Source of the DNA: Streptomyces sp. ERV7
GTDB taxonomy: Bacteria; Actinomycetota; Actinomycetes; Streptomycetales; Streptomycetaceae
Assembly: GCF_001653515.1 (NCBI RefSeq)
Contig: NZ_LYOY01000040.1
Coordinates: 1,612,001 to 1,676,000, forward strand
Length of the DNA stretch: 64,000 nucleotides
Direction of reading: 5' to 3'
Positions 29,560 through 37,549 of this stretch are shown one piece after another; positions within the stretch are counted from its first letter, which is position 1, and every line of letters begins with the position of its first letter. Both the position numbers and the translations under genes were made by a program. The notes under the pieces were generated by a model. That model had not been told where the DNA came from and made no database searches. It was given only the letters and a program-made list of their open reading frames with translations.

Positions 29560-30432
29560 ATGATGCCTGGAACCATGACGGAACGGTGTGTCGAGAGTGC
29601 AGCTAACACGTCGTTAGCGCCCGCTCCCGCGACGCTGATGACGGCGCTGCGCGCGGCACGTGAGGCGCGTGGGTGGGACCTGCCTGAGCTGGTGATGCGT
29701 CTGCGTCGCGAGGCTGTCACGCAGGACGTGAGCATCTCGGTGCACTACCGGTCAGTGGCCTCGATCATCAGGACGTGGGAGAGCGGCGACAAGACGCCGA
29801 ACGCCCTGTACCGCCGCCTGTTGACGGCGGTCTACGGCGAGTCCGCGAGCGTGCTCGGCCTGCCCGAGCCGACCGAGCCGCAGGCCCTGAACGCCGAACG
29901 GCTCGGCCGGATCTACGCCCGCTACCAGCCGTGGCTGCTGGCGCGCATCCACCGCATCGTGGGCGACTACCACCTTGCCGAGGACCTGACCCACGACACG
30001 TTCATCAACGCGGGTCTGGCCCTGGACAAGGTGGAGGAGTGGAAGGACGCGGAAGAGCTGCACCCGTGGCTGGCCATGCACGCCCGGTGGGTGATCGGCA
30101 CCTACCGCCGCCACCACGACCCGCAGCGTCACGAGCGGCTCGCCAGCCCGATCGATGACGACGACCGCCCGTTCGACTTCCCCGCCGCCGACGAACTGTC
30201 CCGGCCGGAAGAGACCGTCTCGGCCTCCCTCGACCTGCACCGCATGCTGGCGATCCTGCCCGCCGTACAGCGCCAGCTCATCACCCTGGTTATCCAGGAC
30301 GGCCTGAGCGTCCGCAAGGCCGCCGCCCGCCTCGACCTGACCTATGACCGCGCCCGTGGCCTGCACACGCAGGCCGTGAACGCGCTGCTCCAGTACGTCA
30401 GCGGGCCGACGGTTCAGGAGAGCGCCGCGTGA
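29560..30432 (+). CDS. XRE-type HTH fused to sigma-70-like regions 2 and 4
   Basis: 290 residues. About 25-90 resemble an XRE DNA-binding domain (LMTALRAAREARGWDLPELVMRLRR, then WESGDKTPNALYRRLL). About 110-185 resemble sigma region 2 (YARYQPWLLARIHRIVGD, AEDLTHDTFINAGLAL), and about 235-285 region 4 (LPAVQRQLITLVIQDGLSVRKAAARLDLTYDRARG). It may direct RNA polymerase to element promoters. AGAAGGGG lies 7 nt before the ATG; the longer open frame upstream runs across the operators and is rejected. It is the first gene of a tightly coupled five-gene operon ending in the integrase. Confidence 0.75.
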   Translation: MMPGTMTERCVESAANTSLAPAPATLMTALRAAREARGWDLPELVMRLRREAVTQDVSISVHYRSVASIIRTWESGDKTPNALYRRLLTAVYGESASVLGLPEPTEPQALNAERLGRIYARYQPWLLARIHRIVGDYHLAEDLTHDTFINAGLALDKVEEWKDAEELHPWLAMHARWVIGTYRRHHDPQRHERLASPIDDDDRPFDFPAADELSRPEETVSASLDLHRMLAILPAVQRQLITLVIQDGLSVRKAAARLDLTYDRARGLHTQAVNALLQYVSGPTVQESAA

Positions 30433-31229
30433 ACACCGACGGCCTGAACGCGTTGTACGCCCGCGTGACGGCCCCGGCCGCTCCCGCCGTGCCCCTGGCA
30501 CGGCGGGAGCGCCGCCGGGGCGGTGAGGGCTTCCCCACCGTCCCCGCCGGGGGTCTGGAATGGTCTCCGATGGAGGTGGCCGCCGCCCTGTTCGAGGCGG
30601 GCGCGGACAACGAACTCGGCGGGCGGGTGCCGACCACGGACGACCTGTACCGCGTCCTGCGCGCCTCCGTGGCCGTGCTGGGACCGGCCGGGCTCGCCCA
30701 AGTCGTCGCGACGTTCGCAGTGTTCGAGCTGGGGGAGTTCCGTGAGACGGACACCTGCCGGACGTTCGCCTACCGGCTCGCCCTGTCCTTCTGGTACGCC
30801 GGGGCCCGCTCCCGCCCCATGACGGCCGGGGAGGCGGCCGTGGCGCTGTACCTGTCGGACGCCTACCGGCACCACCAGGTCGACGCGGTCACCGCGCGGC
30901 GGGCCCCGTTGCTGGTCTCCCGCGCGATCCGGCAGGGTGCCGCCCTGCTCCCCACCCCGACGCTCATGCGCCTCGGGGAGGCCATGGGCCGGGAGTTCGC
31001 CGCTCCCGCGTCGCCGGGCGAAGTCGTCACGGCGGGGAGGGACTGGCTGTACCGGCAGGCGCTGCCGGACTACCACCGCCGCCGGTTCTGCTTCGCCCTG
31101 CTGTGGGCCGACGTCTGCCAACCCTCGCCGCTGATCGTGCGGTTGGACGGCGCCGGCTACGCGCTCGGGGCGACTCCGCCGGCGGGTCCTGACGGCACGT
31201 GGCTGCGGCCCGTACGGGTGGGGTGGTAG
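30429..31229 (+). CDS. Unrecognised protein of the integrative element, 266 residues
   Basis: I do not recognise this family. The GTG overlaps the stop of the sigma-like gene (GTGA). After a basic, Pro/Ala-rich N-terminus of about 35 residues (RRERRRGGEGF), the rest is a mostly helical soluble domain with FAVFELGEFRETDTCRTFAYRL, FWYAGARSRPMTAGEAAVALYL and a YHRRRFCFALLWADVC patch near the end. No HTH, Walker motif or metal cluster is evident. It holds the place where a replication initiator is often found in such elements, but nothing in it shows that role. Confidence 0.7.
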   Translation: MNTDGLNALYARVTAPAAPAVPLARRERRRGGEGFPTVPAGGLEWSPMEVAAALFEAGADNELGGRVPTTDDLYRVLRASVAVLGPAGLAQVVATFAVFELGEFRETDTCRTFAYRLALSFWYAGARSRPMTAGEAAVALYLSDAYRHHQVDAVTARRAPLLVSRAIRQGAALLPTPTLMRLGEAMGREFAAPASPGEVVTAGRDWLYRQALPDYHRRRFCFALLWADVCQPSPLIVRLDGAGYALGATPPAGPDGTWLRPVRVGW

Positions 31230-31231
31230 CC

Positions 31232-31627
31232 GTGAGCCTGCACGCCACCTACAAGCTCAAGGCCAAGACCCGCCGCAACCGCAAGGCGCGCCTTGCCGAG
31301 CGCGACGGACAGCACTGCGCCTACTGCCGTAGCCCGTTCGCCACGCCGCTGGAAGCGACGTTGGACCACGTGGCCCCGGTCTCCCTGTTCCGCACCTGGT
31401 CGGCCCGGCACCTCGTACTGGCCTGCCGGTCCTGCAACGACCGCAAGGCCGACCGCTTCCCCCTCTCGATCGCCCTGCTGTTGCTGCGGTCGGTCGACCC
31501 GACCCGTCCCGTCATCCGCCCGGTCGACCTGCCGTTACTGGCCCGACTCGCCTACACGAACCGGTCGACCCGCCACCTGCCCGAATCGACCCGGAACCCC
31601 CCGATCCTTGAGAGGACGGCGGCATGA
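31232..31627 (+). CDS. HNH endonuclease
   Basis: 131 residues. A basic helix (KLKAKTRRNRKARLAERDG) precedes the HNH nuclease core: CAYC zinc knuckle (about residues 30-33), LDHVAPVSLF with the catalytic His, and CRSCNDRKADR carrying the second knuckle and the Asn of the motif. HNH proteins nick or cut DNA. In an integrative element it may nick during transfer or act on competing DNA, which is speculative. GTG two bases after the previous stop; its own stop overlaps the excisionase ATG. Confidence 0.85.
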   Translation: MSLHATYKLKAKTRRNRKARLAERDGQHCAYCRSPFATPLEATLDHVAPVSLFRTWSARHLVLACRSCNDRKADRFPLSIALLLLRSVDPTRPVIRPVDLPLLARLAYTNRSTRHLPESTRNPPILERTAA

Positions 31628-31818
31628 GCGCTCGAACGGTGGACGAGAAGATGACCGTTCAGGAGGTTCTCGCCGATCTGAAGGTCGCGCCGTCGACCTT
31701 CTACCGGTGGCGCCAACTCGGGAAGGGCCCCCGCTCGATCAAGCTACCGAACGGCGATGTCCGCATCCGCAGGTCGGAGTACGAGCGGTGGCTTTCGGAG
31801 CGGGAGGACGCCGCGTGA
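31624..31818 (+). CDS. xis: Excisionase-type helix-turn-helix protein
   Basis: 64 residues with a single MerR-like winged HTH (TVQEVLADLKVAPSTFYRWRQLGKGP, then SEYERWLSERE), the usual form of small excisionases upstream of actinobacterial integrases. It should bend DNA at the attachment sites and favour excision. ATG overlaps the HNH stop (ATGA), and its TGA overlaps the integrase GTG, so all three are translationally coupled. Confidence 0.85.
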   Translation: MSARTVDEKMTVQEVLADLKVAPSTFYRWRQLGKGPRSIKLPNGDVRIRRSEYERWLSEREDAA

Positions 31819-33275
31819 GCACGACCGAAGGCACTCCGCCTCTCCGCCCGCACGGGGAGGCCCGGCCGGGGTACTCGCTCGATGTCCGGCTGTGGAAGGT
31901 CACGAAGGTCGACCGCAAGGCACGCCCGTATCAGCTTCGGTGGGTCGTAGGCGGGAAGGTCAGCAGCGCGACGTTCGCGACGTCGGCTCTTGCCGATAAC
32001 CGACGCTCGGAGTTGCGGCAGGCCATGCGCCGGGGCGAAGCGTTCGAGATCGCAAGTGGGCAGCCTGAGTCTGAGGTCCGTGCGGCGGATGAAGCGGCGG
32101 CAACTGCGGCTGAGGCCAAACCGTCGGTGCGGTGGTTCGAATTCTGCCGGAGGTACGTCGCCGGACGGTGGCGTATGAGCGCCGCCAAGACCCGTGAGGG
32201 CATGGCGGACGGACTTGCCGCCGTGGCGCTGGCCATGGTGAAGCGAAGCGATAAGACTCCCGAGGACAAGCACCTGCGGCTTGCGTTCCGGTGGGCGATC
32301 GTCCCCGCGAACGCGGGACAGGACCCGCCTGCCGAACTGAAAGCCGCATACGAGTGGCTCACGAATGAGGACCGGCCGGTTGCCGACCTGGTTGACCTTG
32401 AGGTGTTCGAGGACGTGCTGTACCGCCTCAGCTATCGACTGGACGGCACCCCGGCGGCGGGGGAGACGAACAAGCGGCGCCGGCGGGTCCTGAACACGGC
32501 CCTCGAACACGCAGTGGCCACGAAGGAGCTACCGGAGAACCCACTCCAAGGGGCACACAAGAAGCGCGGAGGCTCCGGTGGGGTGGTGGACCGGCGCGTC
32601 CTGGTGAACGCCGTACAGGGGCGCCAGTTGCTCACCGCCGTCTCCTACGTCGGTTCGTGGGACCGCAACCGTGGGCGCCGCTTGGTGGCCTTCTACGCAG
32701 TCCTGTACTACGCGGGGCTCAGGCCCGCTGAGGCGGTCGGGCTGAGGCTCTCTGACTGCCATCTACCAGAGGCGGGTTGGGGCACGCTGACGCTGCGGGA
32801 GACGCGTCCCGTCTCCGGTAAGCAGTGGACTGACTCAGGGGAGCGGCACGACCGCCGGGGCCTGAAGGCACGAGAGGCGGACACGGATCGTCCGGTCCCT
32901 ATCCCGCCCGTCCTGGTCGCGGTGCTGCGGAACCATCTGAAGGAGTTCGGGACCGCCAAGGAAGGGCGAGTGTTCGGCAACGAGCGCGGGGGAGTCGTCG
33001 GCTCATCAACGTACTGGCGCGTGTGGGAGGAAGCGCGGCTGCTCGCCCTCCCGCCTGAGCGTGTCGACTCGCCGTTGGCCGGGCGCCCGTACGACCTGCG
33101 GCACGCTTGCATCACGCGCTGGCTGAACGCGGGTGTGCCGATCGCCGAGGTGGCTCGACGGGTCGGCAACTCTCCCGAGGTGATCCACCGCCGCTATCAC
33201 GGCTGCATCGACGGCCACGAGGAAGCGGCCAACGCGAAGATCACAAAGGCGCTGGAAGAAGACGGCGACGCCTAG
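31815..33275 (+). CDS. int: Site-specific tyrosine recombinase (integrase)
   Basis: 486 residues. N-terminal arm-type and core-binding domains (about 1-240), then the catalytic domain with Arg303 in AGLRPAEAVGLR, the second Arg at about 429 in YDLRHACITRW and the nucleophile Tyr461 in VIHRRYHG. Box II has Tyr in place of the first His, as in many actinobacterial integrases. It recombines attP with attB in the adjacent tRNA-Arg. GTG start overlaps the xis stop; GGGAGG precedes it. The protein looks complete. Confidence 0.95.
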   Translation: MSTTEGTPPLRPHGEARPGYSLDVRLWKVTKVDRKARPYQLRWVVGGKVSSATFATSALADNRRSELRQAMRRGEAFEIASGQPESEVRAADEAAATAAEAKPSVRWFEFCRRYVAGRWRMSAAKTREGMADGLAAVALAMVKRSDKTPEDKHLRLAFRWAIVPANAGQDPPAELKAAYEWLTNEDRPVADLVDLEVFEDVLYRLSYRLDGTPAAGETNKRRRRVLNTALEHAVATKELPENPLQGAHKKRGGSGGVVDRRVLVNAVQGRQLLTAVSYVGSWDRNRGRRLVAFYAVLYYAGLRPAEAVGLRLSDCHLPEAGWGTLTLRETRPVSGKQWTDSGERHDRRGLKAREADTDRPVPIPPVLVAVLRNHLKEFGTAKEGRVFGNERGGVVGSSTYWRVWEEARLLALPPERVDSPLAGRPYDLRHACITRWLNAGVPIAEVARRVGNSPEVIHRRYHGCIDGHEEAANAKITKALEEDGDA

Positions 33276-33296
33276 CTGTGATGGGTCGGGGCACCG

Positions 33297-33527
33297 TCAT
33301 TCATGTTGAGCGGCTTTGTACTGTTCGTACTGAGTCCAGGCACGTTCGAGTGTCTCTATGGCGGTCGGAATGGCGCCGCGCTCTTCAAGGTAAGTGCGCT
33401 GGCCTGGCAGGCTCTTGCGTGAGGGCCAGTCGGGATCGCGCGAGATGTCCCGGGCGAGATCACCAATGGCATTGTCTTGATCGGTGTGAGTTTTCAACCA
33501 CACAGTGAAGCTCTTCGGCTGGGGCAT
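33297..33527 (-). CDS. YozE-like small SAM-fold protein
   Basis: 76 residues: MPQPKSFTVWLKTH, DNAIGDLARDISRDPDWP, YLEERGA, ETLERAWTQYEQYK. This spacing of WL, D/I-DLA-D, WP, YLE and AW-x2-Y matches the YozE_SAM_like family of short helical proteins, whose role is unknown. AAGGA lies about 8 nt before the ATG. It is antisense-oriented to the integrase, between it and the tRNA, and its lower GC content suggests it belongs to the element. Confidence 0.75.
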   Translation of the reverse strand: MPQPKSFTVWLKTHTDQDNAIGDLARDISRDPDWPSRKSLPGQRTYLEERGAIPTAIETLERAWTQYEQYKAAQHE

Positions 33528-33549
33528 AGCCCTATCCTTCCGCCGCCGC

Positions 33550-33567
33550 GTGACGTCCATACGTCAC
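33550..33567. promoter_or_regulatory. GTGACGT inverted repeat upstream of the YozE-like gene
   Basis: GTGACGT-CCAT-ACGTCAC, 7-bp perfect arms, 22 bp before the start codon on the minus strand. It is a possible operator; no binding protein is identified. Confidence 0.4.
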
Positions 33568-33617
33568 TGTGTCGCGTGTATCGCAGATAGTGCGCGAGCG
33601 GTGAGAGACAACGAGAA

Positions 33618-33650
33618 AGAGCGGGAGTCAGTGAGACTGACTCCCGCTCT
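33618..33650 (-). terminator. Terminator after tRNA-Arg
   Basis: A 15-bp perfect stem with a 3-nt loop. On the minus strand it is followed by TTTCTCGTT, so it fits a rho-independent terminator 55 bp downstream of the tRNA. Confidence 0.75.
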
Positions 33651-33705
33651 CTCAAGTCGGCATTCGCACTGGTCAGAGCATGGTTCTTGCTGGCTGACTG
33701 GCGAG

Positions 33706-33777
33706 TGCCCCCGGCAGGATTCGAACCTGCGCACACGGCTCCGGAGGCCGTTGCTCTATCCCCTGAGCTACGGGGGC
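33706..33777 (-). tRNA. tRNA-Arg (anticodon CCG)
   Basis: A full cloverleaf on the minus strand: acceptor GCCCCCG/CGGGGGC, D arm GCTC...GAGC, anticodon stem ACGGC/GCCGT around loop CTCCGGA (anticodon CCG, reads CGG), a 4-nt variable region, and T arm GCAGG-TTCGAAT-CCTGC. Discriminator base is A and no CCA is encoded. Its 3' end faces the integrase, marking it as the probable attB. Confidence 0.96.
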
Positions 33778-33935
33778 GTTCGTCGCGCTTGGCGGCGACG
33801 GGTAGAACCCTACCAGCTCCCATGGGGTGGCTGTGAACAGGTATTTCCCGTGGTCGGCGGGGGTCGGGTCCCCCGCAGGGGGCGGAAGTGGGGAAAACCC
33901 GGACGCGGCGACGTTCGCGGACCTAACCTCGAGAT

Positions 33936-34382
33936 GTGTCAGGCGTGTCCGGCCGGGTGCTTGTTGTCGACGACAACAAGGTCATCCGACAGCTGATCAG
34001 GGTCAACCTTGAGCTAGAGGGCTTCGAGGTCGTGACCGCGGCCGATGGTGCCGAGTGTCTGGAAGTGGTGCACCGGGTCTGTCCGGATGTCATCACTCTG
34101 GACGTCGTGATGCCTCGGCTCGACGGGCTGCGTACGGCCGCGCGGCTGCGGGCCGACGCGCGTACGCGGCATCTGCCGCTCGCGATCATCAGTGCCTGTA
34201 CGCAGTACGAGGTCGAGAACGGGCTCGCGGCCGGTGTGGACGCGTTCCTGGCCAAGCCCTTCGAGCCGGCCGAGCTGGTCAAGGTCGTACGGCAGCTGAT
34301 GCACCGGGAGGCTCCGCCGTCTCCCGACGGCAACAGGCAGCCCGGCCGAGCCGGCCGCGCGGCCGGCACCTCCCGCGGATGA
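33936..34382 (+). CDS. Single-domain response regulator
   Basis: 148 residues containing only a receiver domain: VVDDNK acidic pocket (about 10-15), phosphoacceptor Asp in VITLDVVMPRLDG (about 54), Thr/Ser position in IISACT and Lys in FLAKPFEP. The final 25 residues are a Pro/Gly-rich tail without an output domain. It may act by protein-protein contact with a kinase or another regulator. The GTG start lacks a clear ribosome site, so it may be near-leaderless. It sits just outside the integrated element. Confidence 0.85.
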   Translation: MSGVSGRVLVVDDNKVIRQLIRVNLELEGFEVVTAADGAECLEVVHRVCPDVITLDVVMPRLDGLRTAARLRADARTRHLPLAIISACTQYEVENGLAAGVDAFLAKPFEPAELVKVVRQLMHREAPPSPDGNRQPGRAGRAAGTSRG

Positions 34383-34388
34383 GAGCGG

Positions 34389-34694
34389 ATGACAGTGGGC
34401 GGGAGGGGAGTGGTGGGAGGGAAGTCGTGGGAGTGGATGAGGTCTGGGGCCCTCCTCGCCGACCACCCCAGCACCCTCCTCCGCGCCGCCGAGCTCCGTG
34501 CCCCCGACCGGGTCGCCCGGCAGCTCGAAGGGATTGCCGACGCCCTGCTCGACTTCCAGCACCGTGTGCTGCCGCTCGGGGACGAGAAACCCTCGGCCGC
34601 CCACCGTGCCCGGCTCGCGCTCGCCGAAGCCGCCGGGGCGGTGCTGGCCGGTGGCCTGTCCCTGTTCGGTATCGACACCCCTGAATTCCTGTGA
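34389..34694 (+). CDS. C-terminal remnant of an ArgS-related anticodon-binding protein (NrtL-like)
   Basis: 101 residues. From about residue 22 the sequence (LLADHPSTLLRAAELRAPDRVARQLEGIADALLDF, VLPLGDEKPSAAHRARLALAEAAGAVLAGG) matches the DALR-type anticodon-binding end of arginyl-tRNA synthetase-like proteins. In Streptomyces the NrtL protein upstream of lysA carries this end on a much longer chain. Here the first ~20 residues are low-complexity Gly/Val and the rest of the gene is absent. I read it as a 5'-truncated gene; a genuine short protein cannot be excluded. Confidence 0.55.
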   Translation: MTVGGRGVVGGKSWEWMRSGALLADHPSTLLRAAELRAPDRVARQLEGIADALLDFQHRVLPLGDEKPSAAHRARLALAEAAGAVLAGGLSLFGIDTPEFL

Positions 34695-34730
34695 ACTCGT
34701 GAGAGTCGTAAGAGTTGTGAGAGTGACAGC

Positions 34731-36122
34731 ATGAGCCGTTCCGCACATCCCGCCGGGCCCCGTCACGCCGATGTCCTTCCCGAAGGGCATTACTCGGCGC
34801 CGCCCGCCGATCTCAACGTCCTTGATCCGAAGGTCTGGTCGCAGACCGTCGGGCGCAACGCCGACGGTGTCGCCCACGTCGGCGGGCTCGATGTCGCCGC
34901 GCTGGCCGAGGAGTTCGGGACCCCCGCGTACTTCCTCGACGAGAGCGACTTCCGCGCCCGCTGCCGCGCCTGGGCCGAGGCCTTCGGCAAGGACGCCGAT
35001 GTGTTCTACGCCGGGAAGGCCTTCCTCTCCCGTGCTGTCGTGCGGTGGCTGCACGAAGAAGGGCTCAACCTCGACGTCTGCTCCGGCATCGAGCTCGCCA
35101 CCGCCCTCTCGGCCGGAATGCCCGCCGAGCGCATCGCCTTCCATGGCAACAACAAGTCCGAGGAAGAGATCCGGCGAGCTGTCGAGGTCGGTGTCGGGCG
35201 GATTGTTCTGGACTCCTTCCAGGAGATCGTTCGCGTCGCCCACATCGCCCAGAGCCTCGGCAAGCGCCAGCGTGTCCAGATCCGGGTGACCGTCGGCGTC
35301 GAGGCGCACACCCATGAGTTCATCGCCACCGCCCACGAGGACCAGAAGTTCGGTATCGCCCTCGCCGGGGGACAGGCCGCCGAGGCCGTCCGGCGGGCGC
35401 TCAAGCTGGATGGTCTTGAGCTCATCGGGATTCACTCCCACATCGGGTCCCAGATCTTCGACATGGCGGGGTTCGAGGTCTCCGCCCGGCGGGTGGTGCA
35501 GCTGCTCGCCGACGTGCGCGACGAGCACGGGGTCGAGCTGCCCGAGATCGACCTCGGCGGCGGGCTCGGCATCGCGTACACCTCCGACGACGACCCCCGC
35601 GAGCCGCACGAGATCGCCAAGGCGCTCAACGAGATCGTCACCCGTGAGTGCGAGGCCGCCGGGCTGCGTACGCCGCGCATCTCCGTCGAGCCGGGGCGCG
35701 CGATCGTCGGGCCCAGCGCGTTCACGCTGTACGAGGTCGGGACCATCAAGCCGCTGGAGGGGCTGCGGACGTATGTGAGCGTCGACGGGGGCATGTCCGA
35801 CAACATCCGGACGGCCCTGTACGACGCCGAGTACTCCGTCGCGCTCGTCTCGCGCACCTCGGACGCGGAGCCGATGCTGGTACGGGTCGTGGGCAAGCAC
35901 TGCGAGAGCGGCGACATCGTCGTACGGGACGCGTTCCTGCCCGCCGACCTGGCGCCCGGCGACCTCATCGCGGTGCCCGCCACCGGGGCGTACTGCCGCT
36001 CCATGGCCAGCAACTACAACCACGCCCTGCGCCCGCCCGTCGTGGCGGTCCGCGACGGCGAGGCGCGCGTCATCGTCCGGCGCGAGACCGAGGAAGATCT
36101 CCTGCGGCTCGACGTCGGATGA
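34731..36122 (+). CDS. lysA: Diaminopimelate decarboxylase
   Basis: 463 residues, fold III PLP enzyme that converts meso-diaminopimelate to lysine, the last step of lysine synthesis. PLP lysine is in FYAGKAFLS (about residue 89). HSHIGSQI, DLGGGLGIAY (phosphate loop), VEPGRAIVGPS and the CESGDIV segment with the active-site Cys of the dimer partner are all present. It lies upstream of hom-thrC-thrB in the aspartate-family cluster, separated by an AT-rich stretch and a hairpin. Confidence 0.97.
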   Translation: MSRSAHPAGPRHADVLPEGHYSAPPADLNVLDPKVWSQTVGRNADGVAHVGGLDVAALAEEFGTPAYFLDESDFRARCRAWAEAFGKDADVFYAGKAFLSRAVVRWLHEEGLNLDVCSGIELATALSAGMPAERIAFHGNNKSEEEIRRAVEVGVGRIVLDSFQEIVRVAHIAQSLGKRQRVQIRVTVGVEAHTHEFIATAHEDQKFGIALAGGQAAEAVRRALKLDGLELIGIHSHIGSQIFDMAGFEVSARRVVQLLADVRDEHGVELPEIDLGGGLGIAYTSDDDPREPHEIAKALNEIVTRECEAAGLRTPRISVEPGRAIVGPSAFTLYEVGTIKPLEGLRTYVSVDGGMSDNIRTALYDAEYSVALVSRTSDAEPMLVRVVGKHCESGDIVVRDAFLPADLAPGDLIAVPATGAYCRSMASNYNHALRPPVVAVRDGEARVIVRRETEEDLLRLDVG

Positions 36123-36160
36123 TGAATAAATGAATAGAACGATGAATAAATAGTGGAATA
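36121..36160. repeat. AT-rich imperfect 20-bp tandem repeat after lysA
   Basis: GATGAATAAAT occurs twice, 20 bp apart, and brings in stop codons in several frames. It is strikingly AT-rich for this genome. Confidence 0.7.
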
Positions 36161-36173
36161 TGTGTCTCAGGAT

Positions 36174-36202
36174 CCGGACGGAGGGCAGAAACCTCCGTCC
36201 GG
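36174..36202 (+). terminator. Hairpin between lysA and hom
   Basis: A perfect 11-bp stem CCGGACGGAGG with a 7-nt loop. No T-run. It could terminate lysA or shape the hom leader, 49 bp before the hom start. Confidence 0.6.
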
Positions 36203-36250
36203 TGAGTGAGACTGGTTCGCATTCAAGCTGGTAGAAGGAAACGAGGTCGG

Positions 36251-37543
36251 ATGATGCGTACGCGTCCGCTGAAGGTGGCGCTGCTGGGCTGTGGAGTGGT
36301 CGGCTCAGAGGTGGCGCGCATCATGACGACGCACGCCGACGACCTCACGGCGCGCATCGGCGCGCCCGTCGAGCTCGCCGGTGTCGCCGTGCGCCGGCCC
36401 TCGAAGGTGCGCGAGGGCATCGACCCCGCGCTCATCACCACCGACGCCACCGCCCTCGTCAAACGCGGCGACATCGACGTCATCGTCGAGGTCATCGGGG
36501 GCATCGAGCCCGCTCGTACGCTCATCACCACCGCCTTCGAGCACGGCGCCTCCGTCGTCTCCGCCAACAAGGCGCTGCTCGCCCAGGACGGCGCGGCGCT
36601 GCACGCCGCCGCCGTCGAGCACGGGCGGGACCTGTACTACGAGGCGGCCGTCGCCGGCGCCATCCCGCTGATCCGGCCGCTGCGCGAGTCCCTCGCCGGG
36701 GACAAGGTCAACCGGGTGCTCGGCATCGTCAACGGCACGACCAACTTCATCCTCGACAAGATGGACTCGACCGGGGCCGGGTACCAGGAGGCCCTCGACG
36801 AGGCCACCGCGCTCGGGTACGCCGAGGCCGACCCCACCGCCGACGTCGAGGGCTTCGACGCCGCCGCGAAGGCCGCCATCCTCGCCGGGATCGCCTTCCA
36901 CACCCGCGTACGCCTCGACGACGTGTACCGCGAGGGCATGACCGAGGTCACCGCCGCCGACTTCGCCTCGGCGAAGGAGATGGGCTGCACCATCAAACTG
37001 CTCGCCATCTGTGAGCGCGCCGCCGACGGCGGGTCCGTCACCGCGCGCGTGCACCCGGCGATGATTCCGCTCGACCACCCGCTGGCCTCGGTGCGCGGCG
37101 CGTACAACGCCGTCTTCGTCGAGGCCGAGGCCGCCGGACAGCTGATGTTCTACGGGCCCGGCGCGGGCGGCGCGCCGACCGCCTCCGCCGTTCTCGGCGA
37201 CCTGGTCGCGGTCTGCCGCAACAAGCTCGCCGAGTCCACCGGCCCCGGTGAGTCCGCGTACACCCAGCTGCCCGTGAGCCCCATGGGCGACGTGGTGACG
37301 CGCTATCACATCAGCCTCGACGTGGCCGACAAGCCGGGTGTGCTCGCCCAGGTGGCCACGGTCTTCGCCGAGCACGGGGTCAGCATCGACACCGTGCGTC
37401 AGCAGGGCAAGGACGGTGAGGCCTCCCTCGTCGTCGTCACCCACCGCGCCGCCGACGCGGCCCTCACCGGGACCGTGGACGTCCTGCGGGGGCTCGACAC
37501 CGTGCGGGGTGTCGCCAGCATCATGCGTGTTGAAGGGGAGTAA
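36251..37543 (+). CDS. hom: Homoserine dehydrogenase
   Basis: 430 residues. It reduces aspartate semialdehyde to homoserine with NAD(P)H. N-terminal Rossmann domain with LLGCGVVGSEVAR (about 11-23), catalytic region with SANKALLA and GIVNGTTNFILDKM, and a C-terminal ACT domain (HISLDVADKPGVLAQVATVFAEHGVSI split over about 350-375) that usually gives feedback inhibition by threonine. GAGG precedes the double ATG; the second ATG (36254) is equally possible. First gene of the threonine branch. Confidence 0.97.
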   Translation: MMRTRPLKVALLGCGVVGSEVARIMTTHADDLTARIGAPVELAGVAVRRPSKVREGIDPALITTDATALVKRGDIDVIVEVIGGIEPARTLITTAFEHGASVVSANKALLAQDGAALHAAAVEHGRDLYYEAAVAGAIPLIRPLRESLAGDKVNRVLGIVNGTTNFILDKMDSTGAGYQEALDEATALGYAEADPTADVEGFDAAAKAAILAGIAFHTRVRLDDVYREGMTEVTAADFASAKEMGCTIKLLAICERAADGGSVTARVHPAMIPLDHPLASVRGAYNAVFVEAEAAGQLMFYGPGAGGAPTASAVLGDLVAVCRNKLAESTGPGESAYTQLPVSPMGDVVTRYHISLDVADKPGVLAQVATVFAEHGVSIDTVRQQGKDGEASLVVVTHRAADAALTGTVDVLRGLDTVRGVASIMRVEGE

Positions 37544-37549
37544 CGAGCA

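Larger units (their letters stand above)
26966..33706. mobile_element. Reduced integrative element beside tRNA-Arg (approximate limits)
   Basis: A tyrosine integrase, an excisionase-like HTH protein and a GntR (KorSA-like) regulator lie next to the 3' end of a tRNA gene. This is the layout of actinomycete integrative elements of the pSAM2 type, which use tRNA 3' ends as attB. The right limit is placed at the tRNA 3' end. The left limit is a guess at the 37-bp inverted repeat because no second copy of the tRNA end is visible. No RepSA-like initiator and no FtsK/TraB-like translocase gene are present. Confidence 0.6.

Noticed and set aside
30523..30822. Alternative frame within the unrecognised 266-residue protein
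   Set aside because: Ser/Arg/Pro-rich shadow typical of the wrong frame in GC-rich DNA.
26714..33777. Direct-repeat att sites of the integrative element
   Set aside because: I looked for a second copy of the tRNA-Arg 3' end on the left side and saw none, so no attL/attR pair is claimed.
34014..36023. A 669-codon minus-strand open frame across lysA
   Set aside because: Antisense shadow; lysA has complete catalytic motifs on the plus strand.
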